A DNA stretch of 64,000 nt, from positions 3,844,001 through 3,908,000 of the forward strand of contig JAVHKY010000052.1 of assembly GCA_035079385.1 (NCBI GenBank), in the 5' to 3' direction. Shown here one piece after another: positions 11,890-23,330 of this stretch. This DNA is from Aspidiotus rigidus. Taxonomy: Eukaryota > Arthropoda > Insecta > Hemiptera > Diaspididae. A program made the position numbers and the translations under genes. Positions within the stretch are counted from its first letter, which is position 1; each line of letters starts with the position of its first letter. Under the pieces are notes generated by a model. That model searched no databases. It saw only the letters and a program-made list of their open reading frames with translations, and was not told the origin of the DNA.

Positions 11890-12625
11890 TCAAGCTTTCG
11901 GTTTCAAGCTTTCGCGAAAAAAGTCCTCCGGAAGGTAGATTTGCCTCTCCACCTCCCACTGAAGACGCTTCACGGTTTCATTTATACTGAGTGTAGTACC
12001 ACCAAGTAAAATTGTGGCTCGGTCATGGAAAGATCCATTAGAATGGGGATGGAAGTGAATCGATGGGATATTGGAGCCTATAACAATGAACAAAGCCCCA
12101 GCACCGCGCCAGTGCGCCAAAGGATGTAGAAATGCTTGTAGCTGCCAAAAAGCAGGTGAACAATAGATATTCCATGGAGAAAAGAGGGTGATTTGGAACT
12201 TTCATCGAAGAAAAAACGCAAGAAAAAACGTGTATTTTAATCAGTCCGACCTCGATCGTGAAGAGGTGCTGTCCAAAATATTGGTCAGTTCTTCATCAAC
12301 GGAAGAGCCAATTCTTTTCTTATAGTGTTTAACCGCATCTACACTATACTTCTCAAATAACATAGTAACCATACCTCAATCATAAGTAGCCTATTGTTTG
12401 AATTTTTGTTGAAAATAGTTGTTTTTTTTATTCCTAGGATTAAAATATTCACCAAAGTGTCTTGGGCAGATTTTCCTCGATGCTGGTGGGGTATTAGAGG
12501 TAGTAGACGACATTGAGGACGACTTGCAGGATGTATTAAGTCAGGACGACGAAGATGACCATGAGTCCAGTACTGATGACGATTCCTCAGTAAGCACAGG
12601 CAAAGAGTATGACGAGAGCGAATAA
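11890..12625 (+). pseudogene. Cysteine-rich CXC (tesmin/TSO1)-like gene fragment with an intron, inside the foldback element
   Basis: Exon 1 (to 12155) reads PPTEDASRFHLY, then YHQVKLWLG. After a +1/-1 shift it reads DPLEWGWK, LEPITMNKAPAPR and CAKGCRNACSCQKA. Exon 2 (12438-12625) continues GLKYSPKCLGQIFLDAG and a strongly acidic tail. The order matches multi-copy arthropod proteins that I remember: PPTxxAAxxHSxRVYxQVQxWxG, WGWK, PAP, and a CxCxKxGLxCSPxC cluster. These are usually annotated as uncharacterised and found in transposon-rich DNA. Several cysteines are lost (LKY for LKC), and stops occur within exon 1 (after HLY and after WGWK). The copy is therefore inactive. Joining G(12155) to GA(12438-12439) restores the frame exactly at the expected place, which supports real splicing in the ancestor. 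The function is unknown. Confidence 0.65.
12156..12437 (+). other. GT-AG intron within the cysteine-rich gene fragment
   Basis: The donor is AAAGCAG|GTGAAC at 12155/12156. The acceptor is a pyrimidine-rich run (GTTTTTTTTATTCCTAG) ending at 12437. Splicing gives the codons for Lys-Ala-Gly-Leu-Lys-Tyr-Ser-Pro-Lys-Cys, continuous with the family pattern. The interval has stops in every frame. An intron in an internal element gene argues that the element mobilised as DNA and not through a spliced RNA. Confidence 0.65.
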
Positions 12626-13302
12626 TATCAAGTACCCCCATCCCGAATATAAGACTACTGTAAACCGGCAGGCTAAACGTACACTGCTCCTACTAGAAAG
12701 CGTAGAAAACTGGTAGGCAGTGCATAGGACAGATGGAGGAGCTCAAGTCAGGTGCGAGAAACTTCCCTCCTGGAACTATGTTGTAAAATTTTGTATACAC
12801 ATAATTATATATTACATAAAATATACCAGCCTCATGGAGTGAGATTCGGTTGAGGAACCTACGGGAAAAATGTACCCAACACACTTTTTTCACAGACTAA
12901 TTACTCTATTCTGAAAGCTGAATAGCTCATTTGATAGGAAATTCAACGAGGAACAAAAACATTTTTTCATAAAATTTCAATGGAAAAACTGATTTTGGTC
13001 CTTTTTTGAACGGCCTTTGCAAATGCGCTATTTGGTATAGGCTAAAAATTGAGTACGTTATTTGACATGAAATTTAACGAGGAATAACTTTTGTTTGAAA
13101 CATTTTTTAATAAAATTTCAATTTCGCGCGATATTGGCGGAAAACAAATTTTTGGGGGGTTCGAACTACCATAAAAAAAAAAGCTCCAGGTGGAAAACAC
13201 AGGATTCTTAGTATGTTGTTCAGGACCACATCCTAAATCTTTTTCAGCAAAGAAACGTTTGCTCCAGCAAAATGTTTTTTTTTTCCTTATTTGCCCACAC
13301 TA

Positions 13303-14230
13303 CAAGGTATTCTTATCATATTATCATGGTAATTTCCTTTTTCTTCTATTACCTAATCACTATCAATCGCTGGAAGCACCTGTATAACCCCGATCGGTGT
13401 CCAGACTCCCAGTTGATAGACACAAGAATTCAATTTCTTCGCAAAAAGGATGAAACAAAACAAGCAATTTTTGCTGCGATAGGACTGGGAGGAATGCGCC
13501 GCAAGGATCAAATATAAAATCGAACCATGTACTCGTAGGTTTACAAAGCCCGACAAGCAATGTGCTCGAAAACTTCCTTTATGCCTGGAGCAGGAGCTGA
13601 GTGAACTCTTCTCGTGCCCTATAACTATAATGCATAAAACAAGGCAGAAGTAGTACTAGAGTTGGCTCTGGTACAGACATGGCTGCTATTAACTTAGTCA
13701 AATCTCAAGGTATCTTGAAACTTGAGAACGCTACTCAAAAATTTCATCGACTGGGTATCTTCCAGATTTTATAGCGAAAATTATGAACGAATAGCATCAT
13801 ACTTGTCTTCCATTCTTTGGGATCCTCCGGAGAAGCGACGAATCTAAAGTGAATTAAGTAATTCTGACCCTCGAGGCGAATCCGAAATGACCCCGTATTA
13901 AGAAATGACGGGCATTTTAATTGAAACAGTTAGTCACGGAAGAATTCTACACCGACTGAACAAATGCTCCCCCTCGAGCTAACAAGAATCCGTATATACG
14001 TCTTATATTTTCACTCTACGTAACGATAGAATTATTGTAAACAAAGATTTCAATCTTCGGAATTTCGAGTTGACCGAAGTTATTCGCGGTATTCAGCGAC
14101 ACAATAATGGCAAACGAGTTGAATATTTTGAATGAGATATTTTTCACCGGCCGTCGAAACCATATTCTCTTTCTATCAAATGCACGTAAAAACCTAAAAA
14201 ATGATTTTCTTCTGGCTTCTCGTGTTACAG
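13303..14230. other. No gene supported; ends in a pyrimidine-rich splice-acceptor-like tract
   Basis: No motif or repeat was recognised. The last 20 bases (TTCTGGCTTCTCGTGTTACAG) form a good 3' splice site for the exon-like segment that follows. Confidence 0.5.
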
Positions 14231-14356
14231 GCTGTTATCGGCAGCCACAATGCGATGATTTCTCGACCACTGCACATAGGGATTGAGTACACCGTTGTTC
14301 AAGATGACGAAGACGGAAGCTTTATAATAATAGGAAAGCCAAAACCAACATTCTAA
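14231..14356 (+). CDS. Candidate terminal exon of an unrecognised host gene
   Basis: Directly after a good acceptor (CTCGTGTTACAG), a 126-nt frame runs in phase 0 for 41 codons to TAA at 14354-14356. The peptide begins AVIGSHNAMISRPL, contains IEYTVVQDDEDGSFIIIG and ends GKPKPTF. Composition is balanced, with mixed third positions (GGC, AGC, CAC, CTG) quite unlike the AT-rich surroundings. Downstream sequence turns AT-rich with ATTTATATAAAATATT, which could serve 3' end formation. No upstream exon or donor could be tied to it, and I do not recognise the protein. It could be the last exon of a gene that starts outside the window or far upstream, or an old coding relic. Confidence 0.45.
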   Translation, partial: AVIGSHNAMISRPLHIGIEYTVVQDDEDGSFIIIGKPKPTF

Positions 14357-16283
14357 TCTACGGTCGTGGAGTTACGAAGTTAATATATACATTTATTATT
14401 TATATAAAATATTTATGTATTATATACGCTATTCAATAACGCTCGCATACCGTAAAGTTGTAAGGTTTCACTTGAATTAGTCAAGTTTAAATTATTTCAT
14501 CTTGAGTAACGCACAACAGCCGCAAACTCTCTCTCTCCTTCTAAGCTAACAAAGTCGACGCGACGGCGATTTTTTTCTCAAAATCGTAACTCGGACCGCG
14601 TGTATTGTTTATAATACGGGCGAAATTGATGGGAAAGAACGGAGAGAAACGAAGAAAGAGGAAGGGTGTCGCACATATACATGGGTACGAGTTGAAAAGT
14701 TATTTTCCTGCTAAATAGGTGGCTTTTGTTCGCGCTCAGGGAAATGCAAATCATTCAGTCAACCCCAATGAATACAAAATACCGCGCAAAAATATCAGCA
14801 CTACTGTTGCTTCACTTTACCGTCGATAGTAGGCCATTCTGTTTAGCATAATTTTCGCATCTGTATTACGAAGAAGCTGCAAGAATGGTTGGCGAGTATA
14901 AGCTTTCCATTTAAAAGCTATAGCCGATGCGTTTCGATAATAATGTGAAAAGGCTTTTCAAAAATGGTAACAGCAACATGAATGGTGAAGCCAAGCCGCG
15001 AAAGATGGTAGCGGATTGCAATCCTCCTGTAGTCGGGATGTGATGTGATGTCAGACTCGTTGCCTTATGTTTATTAAAAATGTCTCGCGGAATACGAAAA
15101 TAGTATTATTCGTACATTGCCGAGAAAGAAGAAAAGAAAAGATGGGAAAGCGACGTGTACTTTTATACCTGAAGTATATACTTGATGAGATAAATTTTCA
15201 AATTTCTCGCGATCTCTGTATCGCATTGTGAATTTGAATAGCAATGTGAAGTGTTATCGAAAGGACTCGCACGTTCCTTAATACTGTTTTTTTTGGTATA
15301 ATGTATCCATCCCACCTTCCAAAATGAAATGAAAAAAGAGAGAGAAAAAAAAAACAGATTACGAATGTGAACTGTCTTTTGCTGTTTCTTTGATGTTCTA
15401 ATTTTCTATAGTTTCAAGTACGGAGATTCTTTAGAGAATGAACTACAAAGTTCAATTACATGATTTCATGTAACACGCGACCTATTTCCGAGAAAACTGC
15501 TCAACTTACATCAAAGAAATTAGGCATTAATTCGGAATTTTGATATTAATAATTTCTAATAATTACGATTGCCAAGATATTCAAATTGTCTAATAATATT
15601 AATTAAATTAGATTATTAAATAATTTATTTGGTATTAATAAGTGTTTTAATTTGTACGGGTATAATACTTATATTTTAGAATATTTATTTGTAAAGATAT
15701 ACGTATTTTTTGATATAATTTATTTAATTAAACTTTTTGCTTCAAATTATGTGAAAAGGGTAAAAATGTACGTACACTACTCGAATAACACTCGAACTTG
15801 TTGCAAACTCAATGTAGCGCTAGGTGACCCTTATTAACTTACATACATACATGTTCAAAAATGGATTATTAGCTTGATGAAAACATTAGAATACATGAGA
15901 CCAAGAAATACAAACCACCGAAAAGAAGAAAATAAAGGTGAATCGTAGTAGGTGGTCGAGGATTTTTTTAGCGGGGAACTCGCTATTCCTTTTATTGGGC
16001 GGTCATTTTCAGGAAACGTCTGCGCCCGCTCATTTGAGACGTCATAATTTTTGGGGAATTGTCTAAGGCCTCTGCGTTCGACCTTGATTGTTCCTTGCAT
16101 ACAAAAATTTGTCTAGGCTAGCAAATTAATTAGGTGACAGCGGATTCCCCGCTGCCATTGCACTTCTGCAACGGCATCTATTTTTTTCGGAATTGCTGCA
16201 CAGAGTAGAAGTTATTTCGGAGTGCAGGAAGAATTTCAAACATTTTAAAGAGCATGACCCGAAATGTGTACTTCGCATGATTT
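14357..16283. other. No gene supported; contains an AT-rich low-complexity stretch
   Basis: 15530-15760 is strongly AT-rich (TTAATTAAATTAG-like). The part from about 15850 to 16283 may be the decayed 3' portion of the Penelope-like element that follows on the reverse strand, but no GIY-YIG endonuclease motif could be read in it. Confidence 0.5.
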
Positions 16284-17563
16284 TCAAGCGTGGGAAGAGA
16301 AGAAGACCCGAGAAAATTGATGAACTAGTTGACGGATTATGTGAAAAATAGTGAGAGATTTCAGGACCAGGTAGGATAATGATTTATTTTCCATTGGAAG
16401 AAAACCTGATAGTCGTGAATAAAGAACGACAATTTTCTCGAATTTGTAATAGACAGGGCGGAAACCGAACGGCCGGAGGACACGACTCAATTGAGAAGAG
16501 TACTTCCCCAAGAACGGGAGCCTTATCCAACTTCTGCTGTCTAGGGTTGGGTTGTGAGGGAGGGAGGTGGTGGAAACTAGGCAGTTCCGAGTAACTTTCC
16601 TTCGAATCCTACGGACAATATCTAGATTGACCTCATTCACTCAGGCCAAATGCTTTATAGTCAATAGCTCCTTGTGGAAGGCGGACTGACCCAACTGAAT
16701 ATTGGTCAACCGATGAATTGAGCTGTTAAAAGCAGCGAATATGTGGGCGACAGGGAAAAAAGATTTGCCGTGGACAGTAATATCGGTCGAAGTATCTTTC
16801 CAGTAATGGTGAATTCATGGTCGCCGTCTCTATCAGAGATCTTCAAGTCCAAGTAATTAATGGATAAACCGCCAACATCCAAGGTAAATTTCATGGAAGG
16901 GTACTGATTATTTAGATACTTTGGGAACCCCAAAAGGAGATCTCGGGGACCAGTCCACGTACACAATACATCGTCGACGTACCTGTGCCAATAAAAATGT
17001 ATGACTCAAGAACACCTAGCCAGAGGAGAAGAGATCGAGCTCAAATTTAAACATGAAGAGCTCCGAGATGAAGAAACCCAAAGGAGAACCAATGGGGATG
17101 CCAATTTCCTCAGGAAACTCGAAAAATTTCCCATCGAATTTACAAAAGTTATGTAGAAGACCAACAAGTATTAGGCAAATAAAAAAATTCTGCCAATTCT
17201 TCGCGACAAATACTTGATTGAACTAAAAGGTCTCCCATAGGTTGGATGGCAATTGCTTTAGAGATATTGGGAAATAGCCAACCACATCAAATGAACTAAG
17301 GGTAGAACCTGGTGGAAGAATGACATCTTTAAGCCTATCAGCCGACGACACCAAATTTTTCACAGAGTAGGGTGATTCAAAATCTACTCCAGATTTGAAC
17401 CAACGGTCCAAGAATTTTTCTAGGAGTACGTGGGAGAAGATAGAAAAGAAACGACGGGACGCATCAGAGTATCTTTCTTAGACAGCCCATACAGGAGGGG
17501 AGTCACAGGCTTAGGTTCAAGGAGCAACCTCTTCAGCGAGGGGGTTTTAAAAAGAAACTCGCA
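16284..17563 (-). pseudogene. Penelope-like reverse transcriptase core and linker
   Basis: On the reverse strand in order: LLYGLSKKDTLMRPVVSF and SPTYS (usual form YGLPKxHKxxxxLRPIVSxxxSPTYN); GSTLSSFDVVGYFPIS (palm motif A with the first aspartate); GIPIGSPLGF (motif B); HRYVDDVLCTW (motif C, both aspartates intact); FTLDVGGLSINYLDLKI; then IRLPFLGKYSSQLSRVLRPF, the linker that precedes the GIY-YIG endonuclease in this family. The order and spacing are those of Penelope-like elements and not of LTR or non-LTR retrotransposons. At least four frame changes separate the blocks. The GIY-YIG domain itself could not be read. Confidence 0.85.
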
Positions 17564-19945
17564 AGTAGAGTACTCATGTATGTTCTGGCGCACTTGACTT
17601 TTCTCTCTCACGTGAGCTACTTTTTCAACATTTTTCAATACTTCTAAAATAAAAAAAAATTCAACATTTTTCACGTAACTATATCCAAAATTCCGTCTAT
17701 TGCAGTTGACTCTATAGCACAACCTTCTTTTTCATGACTTCCTAATGATCTCAAAAATAAACAAAAAAATCAATTTTTCTACAATTCCCAACACTCAAAA
17801 TTCTTAGCGTAGTTATAGAATACTCTGACACCTTTAACTCATCAGTGTAACGTAGGCTACTTTTATCATTTTGTAGGCTACTTTTATCATTTTCTCGTCA
17901 CTTTTGTAAATCACAGATTTCCCTAAAATTTTCGACGTGCGAGTAAGCGTGCGAGAGGAAATTCCTCCCGTTTGATTCTAAGGTTCACGATACTACGTTC
18001 TACCCGAAGAATTCTCTCAATTTCCAGTACTCAGGTTTATTTTAGCACACCTCAAGCGCAACAGCTTCTTAACTGATATTTTAAGCGATTTCAATCCATT
18101 ATTTAAACGAACTTTTAAAAATAAAAATTGAATATTTTAGTTTATTTCTTCATTTTATGCGCTATTTTTATAACGAAGAAAAACAAGGCTTTACCCGCAC
18201 AATTTTTATTTTTAAGACGACGTTTCGACCAACTGGTGGTCTTTTTCAAGTAACTACAAAATGTAACTCACTACATTTTGTAGTTACTTGAAAAAGACCA
18301 CCAGTTGGTCGAAACGTCGTCTTAAAAATAAAAATTGTGCGGGTAAAGCCTTGTTTTTCTTCGTTTGAATTATTCCTTGCACGTATAAAAATTCCTTTTA
18401 TTTTTATAACTTTTACACAATATATGTTTTTCTAGCACATTATGAGACTATTTCGTTATATTTTTTCAATTTTAGTTGATTTTATAAGCTTTTTCACACA
18501 TTTTATGTTCTGGCGCACTTGCAGATTTCTCTAACGCAGAGTACAATTTTCTCATTTTTCAACCTTTCGAAAAATTGTCAAATTTCCTCAATTTTTCATC
18601 GTAAATATTTAGCTATTTTTAAACCAAACATGAATAATTTCACCCTCCTTGTTAGTTCGAAAATTTCAGAATTTTCGTATCAATTCTATATCAATTTTCC
18701 ATCTTTTACTATAAATAAATCCCTCCTCGTGAGAGCTACATTCCATCACTCCTAAAATATAGAAGAAATTCAATTGTTTTTGTTCTAGTACACAAATTTC
18801 TATAGAATAATGATCAATTTTATTCAATTCTAAAATCATCAAATATCTCATCCTAACATGTCCCCAAAAAAGGGACGTGTCAGATTCGTCAAATTTTCCT
18901 TATTTTTTTTCCCTTGCTAGTTTGAAAATTCAGAGTTTTTATATCAATTTCCATAAATAAATCTCGCGCACGTTGAAAACTGAATAATTTTAAATAATAA
19001 TGAGATCTACCTAACATGTCCGCAAAAGACGGATGTGTTAGATTCTTCAAATTTTCCCTATTTTTTCTTACTCGCGAGTTTGGAAATTTCAGAGATTTTT
19101 GTATCAATTTTAACCTAAGTCAAACGTGTATGTTCATTAGAGAAGTTAAAAATAATCTGGACAACTAGTTCGAAAATTTCAAAGTTTTTGTGTCTTTTTC
19201 ATCAAACCAATCAAGCTGAAGTCATATAAAGAAATCTCTCTCATGAGAGCTAATTTCCAGTACTCCTAAAATACAAAAAATTAAGTTTTAATGATATGAG
19301 CTAACTTATTTCTCTAGTGTAGTAAAGCAGAGTGAGCAATTTCTCCTAATCCGAGTGTCCAAGGTGGCGCAGAACATACATCAGATATCTCGATATTGAA
19401 GCCTTGAATTTTCTAGTTGAATCTGCGTACGAGACTGATTGATGAGGAAGTTTACTTCCACCTGATAAAATTACAAATTTAAGACCGCATGATCGAAATG
19501 AGTAGGATAGGTGACATACATTGTTGAAACCGAGTCCCGTATACCTACGAGTTATGTGGAAGTGCACTTCCCCATCAAGACAAATGACGTTCGAGTGTAG
19601 TCTATGACTGCGCTAAGAATTTTGAGTGTCGGGAATTAGTGAAAAAATTCATTAAAATAAAATGTGTGAAAAAGCTTATAGTAGCCTACGTTACACTGAT
19701 GAGTTAAGGGCGTCAGAGTGTTGGGAATTGTAGAAAAATTGATTGTTTTTATTTTTGAGATTATTAGGAAGTGATGAAAAAGTAGGTTGTGCTATATAGT
19801 CAACAGTAATTGACAGAATTTCGAACATAATTACGTAAGAAATGTTGAATTTTTTTAAATTTTAGAAGTATTGAAAAATGTTGAAAAAGTAGCTCGCGCG
19901 AGGGAGAAAAGCCAAGTGCGTCAAAACATACATGAGTACTCTACT
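17564..19945. mobile_element. Nested inverted-repeat element inside Penelope copy 1
   Basis: The outermost sequence AGTAGAGTACTCATGTATGT at 17564 is mirrored ending at 19945. The inverted arms extend for about 330 bp on each side (17564-17890 and 19620-19945) with indels and substitutions. The end motif TTCTGGCGCACTTG also recurs internally near 18508. No open frame longer than about 80 codons and no transposase motif was found, so it is non-autonomous. It contains the perfect palindrome at 18172-18365 and several weakly repeated blocks (AACATGTCC, then AAAAGGGACGTGT or AAAAGACGGATGTGT) near 18855 and 19015. Confidence 0.7.
18172..18365. repeat. Perfect 94-bp palindrome with a 6-base loop and hammerhead-like core
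   Basis: 18172-18265 and 18272-18365 are exact reverse complements around the loop ACTCAC. Each arm contains GACCACCAGTTGGTC, a perfect small stem, followed at once by GAAACGTCGTC. A helix II-like stem followed by GAAAC is the 3' half of a hammerhead-ribozyme core. The usual CTGATGA before the stem is replaced by CTTGAAAAA, so catalysis is unlikely. Sequences of this type accompany Penelope-like elements in many animals. Perfect identity in an otherwise decayed region points to a recent origin or a gene-conversion-like process. Confidence 0.9.
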
Positions 19946-20400
19946 ATCACACGTCTAACTTCCTTCATGTGTTTGGAAATCCTTGGCACCACACTGGCCG
20001 AGAATTTCATAGACCTTGAAGACCTAAGAGGACTTCCTCATCACGACAATGGCATTACCTTTGTCAGCTTTCATAATAATTAAGCCCCCCAACTCTCGTC
20101 TTTATCCTTTTGATCACCTCAAAGCAACGTCGTTTATGCGAGGGATTGGTAAAGGACGGCAAAATTTTTTGGGGTATTAACCCCAGGTACAACTTTCATA
20201 GCTAGGTCAGCAACCACATTATCCAAACCATCAGCATTAATTGAGAGGGGGTAACCGAACGTTGAACCTTTCTCCAAAAAGTTCAACTCATCGCTATTGA
20301 ACTCAATCTAACTGCGATTTATAATACACAGCTGGAACTTTTGGACAACACTGACGCCAGTTTTCACTACCTGGACAGTGGAGGCATTCAAACTTTTATT
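19946..20400 (-). pseudogene. Penelope-like reverse transcriptase, N-terminal region
   Basis: On the reverse strand the sequence gives DELNFLEKGSTFGYPLS and INADGLDNVVADLA. A frame change follows, then KADKGNAIVVM. These match the conserved start of Penelope-type reverse transcriptases: a leucine-rich LxxLxKGxxF block, an acidic helix and the ADKGNxxVVM signature that precedes the fingers. Several stops interrupt it. The next expected segment is found on the other side of the nested element, beginning TCEFLFKTPSLKR. Upstream of about 20400 no coding similarity is seen. Confidence 0.75.
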
Positions 20401-22929
20401 CATTTATTTCGGCGTATATAACGCACAATAACCAAACATGATATAAAATGCCGTTTCGGACTTATTCACTGAAATTCAGTACCTTTCTGTAAAGATTAAA
20501 ATATATAAACATTGAGTCTATCATATATGATGGGAACAATTTTGTGTCGCGAAAGTTGACAATCTCTTCCGATTGCTATTCAGCCTACCTGGAAAATGAC
20601 CTCTCGTCTTCCCGACTCCGTGAGTCTTTAACGTCTGCCATATAACAAGTCGACTCATTTTAAGGCACGTGCTGAAGGACTGAATGAAAAACTCCGAATG
20701 TTTGAATCTTCCCATTACAGAATAATGATCTGCATTCCGTCACCCGCTCACAATGTACACGTTCTCTTTTAATGATGGGTATGCGGTACAGGGACTCGAG
20801 TTAAAAGAAAATAAACCTTTTATCAATTAATATTCGTAGTCGTCGCCGAAAGTTACGCGTTCATCAAAGTAGCAATTTAAGACGGCGTGAAAGTTCACTT
20901 ACATTATAATTTCTCTGTGAGAAATATACTCAATGGAATTAAAATCATTTTTGCGCGAAAGATCGCGAAGCGAAGTATTATAAAGTATTATAATATTTCA
21001 GTCATTTTTAACGCGAGACATCCATTATTATCTCCTTTTCATCGTACCAGATATAGCATAAAGAAGAAGGCGTAACTGAAAGCAACAGTGAGGAAGCGGA
21101 TAAGTAAATTTTTACAATCCGAAACGATGCTTCTGAAATCAGCCGGAGTAGCTTTCTTTTTTCACGGCTGCATTCCGTGTTCCTTTTCTAATGCGTTCAA
21201 TGAATTTAATTTCACGACAAAAAAGAACGAAAAAAGATAAAAGGCTTCGCGAGTGGGATCTGCTGCCTTCTTATCCATTCAGTCGATCGTCTTGGAATTT
21301 TTTTTTTTCCCCCTCCGCCACTTTGGGAGAACGGGAATGTCGGAACAACGTTCTCTAATTGACGTAACGAAAAACTTTATACTTTACTTATACTTACTTA
21401 TCGCGGTTCTTTTGTATTCTCCACTATACAGCGCTGTTGCTGTAGTAGCCGGTTAAATTTATGGCACCGCTACACATCCCTCGCTCACTTTTTACAGCGT
21501 ATAAGGCCTTACGCGAAAGGAGGTATTTCCACCCTCGAGGATAAAGATGTACAAGTAGCAAAAGATCGGGGCGAAGATGTAACGGTAATCGGTGTCAGCT
21601 TTCGCGGAATTTAATTACGACGTACTCGCGGTTTGTATTTACGAACACGCGTTGCTTCGTTCGCACGCGAGCAAAAATGACGACACGGAAAATCAAGTCT
21701 ATGAGAAACATTTTATTCGCCTCACTAAAAAAATAGCGTGTAAGCAACTTTCCGTAGACGTACTTTAAGGACGATATTGCCTTTTTCCGACATCCTCTCT
21801 CACTCCATATTATCTAGAAACTAATACCGTATGTTGATAACGGCCAAATGGCGTCATCAATTACCGTCGTGGATACATCTTCTACACAGCTCGCTTGCGA
21901 ACCTTCTGTGTTTATTTTTATTACCTTGTCGACGCATATTTGCAATCGTTGACGAAAGGAGAAGAAGATAAACGCCAAATACGAATCGCGCGTTGGCCAT
22001 AAAAAAAATACACTGATACGTATTGGTAACTGTAGAAAATTCTTCATTTGCCACCGAGGCCTGGTGAATGACATTCGGAGAATTTCGAAACAAACGACAC
22101 TCCAGTCCCGTTGTTTACGATCGATAACATCTTTGGTTTTTATTGCATATACTGTATAGAAGAAAAAGGAGAACTAAGCTTACTTCAGCTGCGAGAACGA
22201 AACGGTTATTTCTTATCAACTATTTAATACTGAGAAAAGGTTTGCAATACTTTGTGAGCGTAGGTCAGATATCCGTATGAATTATAAATCAGTCATCAAC
22301 ATCATTCTCATTATCATCTACGATCACTTCTCCTTCTTCATTCACCCTCTCCGAAAGCCTTTAGGCTATTGTCGTTTCGAATCAAAGAACAGCGAGTAGG
22401 CAATGAATTGTTGATGTAAGAAAAATTTTCCTCACAAATGGCTTTCTTACTCGTATAATTTCCAAGTCTTCTTTTTACAAAGATATATTTGTGACTTCGT
22501 CAAAAATATAAAGCCTACATGTACATAATTAGTCCTTCAATTAGAGGAGGGTGTGTTTGGCCTTCAGATTCAGCATGTATAGCTCCCATAACGATAACGG
22601 TACATTTATAAGACTCTTCCTATAGGAGTTTAAAAGTAAATATCTGGAACAGGGTACGTGGGTATATAGGCCCGGGAAATAACCGAATTAATGATCAATA
22701 ATTATTGGATTAGAAACTGTAGTGAATTGTTATCTAGTATTTGTCGTGATTGCATATATGTGGTGTTCTAGTGTATAGAAGTACCTCCTGCGAATTTTCG
22801 GTACAAATAATAAAGATTGGAAACGTTTTTCCGTGATAGACAAAATTACAGTATAATAAAGTTCGGTTGTTTTTAACGTATCCAATGACCGGTGGGACGT
22901 CACATTGGTGGCAAAAGTACTGAGTCCGA
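20401..22929. other. No gene supported
   Basis: Mixed-composition sequence. Several short unrecognised open frames occur. No repeat, RNA gene or transposon motif was recognised. Confidence 0.5.
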
Positions 22930-23330
22930 GCCTCCTTTACACTAGCTTCATACTAGGTTTAGACTGCCAAAGGCAAAAGCCCAAAATATTTTTTATCAGA
23001 CTTATGCTAAACCGAGACAGCACCAAGAAAGACGGCGAACGAGCGGAGCGAGTGAGCCTCACAAAAGCTGGTAGCTCAAAAAATATTTCTCATACTAGGT
23101 TCATACGAGCTCGTTCGCCCCAAGAAAGGCGATACCTAAAAATATTTCTCATACAAGACTTATACGACGCCAAGAAAGGTAAGGGGGCAAACGAGTAATA
23201 TCTCACGAACACTTGACCTAATAGAAGCGTAGACTAAAATATTTCAAGATGACTGATAAAATATAGGAGACATGAAATATGATCTTCATGTATTTGGCTA
23301 TGCCAGAAAATTTTGAGCTTATTACAAAAG
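22930..23330. repeat. Member of the dispersed 'GAACGAGCGGAGCGAGTG' repeat family
   Basis: The segment contains ACTAGCTTCATACTAGG, GGCGAACGAGCGGAGCGAGT and repeated AAATATTTCTCATAC(T/A)AG. The same phrases recur near 43.8 kb, 44.3 kb and 58.97 kb. Bases 23265-23315 (CATGAAATATGATCTTCATG, then TTTGGCTATGCCAGAA) match 30490-30535. It is non-coding. Confidence 0.6.

Larger units (their letters stand above)
11131..13302. mobile_element. Foldback-type transposable element with terminal inverted repeats of about 0.4 kb
   Basis: The outer sequence TAGTGTAGGCAAAT at 11131 is mirrored at 13302, flanked by TA-containing sequence. The arms run inward for about 420-450 bp (11131-11580 and about 12885-13302) through an A-tract, TTTGCTGGAGCAAACG, the block around CCAGGAGCTT, a run of C and G (GGGGGTTC), and TTCCTCGTTAAATTTCCTA. 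Arm divergence is moderate, about 15-25% by eye, with indels. The 1.3-kb interior holds a degraded cysteine-rich gene with an intron. Related arm sequence occurs at 46.48-47.69 kb, so this is a repeat family in the genome. No transposase was recognised. Confidence 0.8.
16284..20400 (-). mobile_element. Penelope-like retroelement copy 1, interrupted by a nested insertion
   Basis: Two blocks of Penelope-type coding sequence in the same orientation, 19946-20400 (5' part) and 16284-17563 (reverse transcriptase core and downstream linker), are separated exactly by the 2.38-kb inverted-repeat element at 17564-19945. The motif order across both blocks is that of one element, so the interval is best explained by insertion after the Penelope copy arrived. 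Ends are approximate. Numerous frameshifts and stops show the copy is inactive. Confidence 0.8.

Noticed and set aside
17830..19710. CTGATGAG in both arms of the nested element (17838-17845 reversed, 19696-19703) as a hammerhead ribozyme
   Set aside because: No GAAA follows a complementary stem at the right distance on either arm, so the core cannot form.
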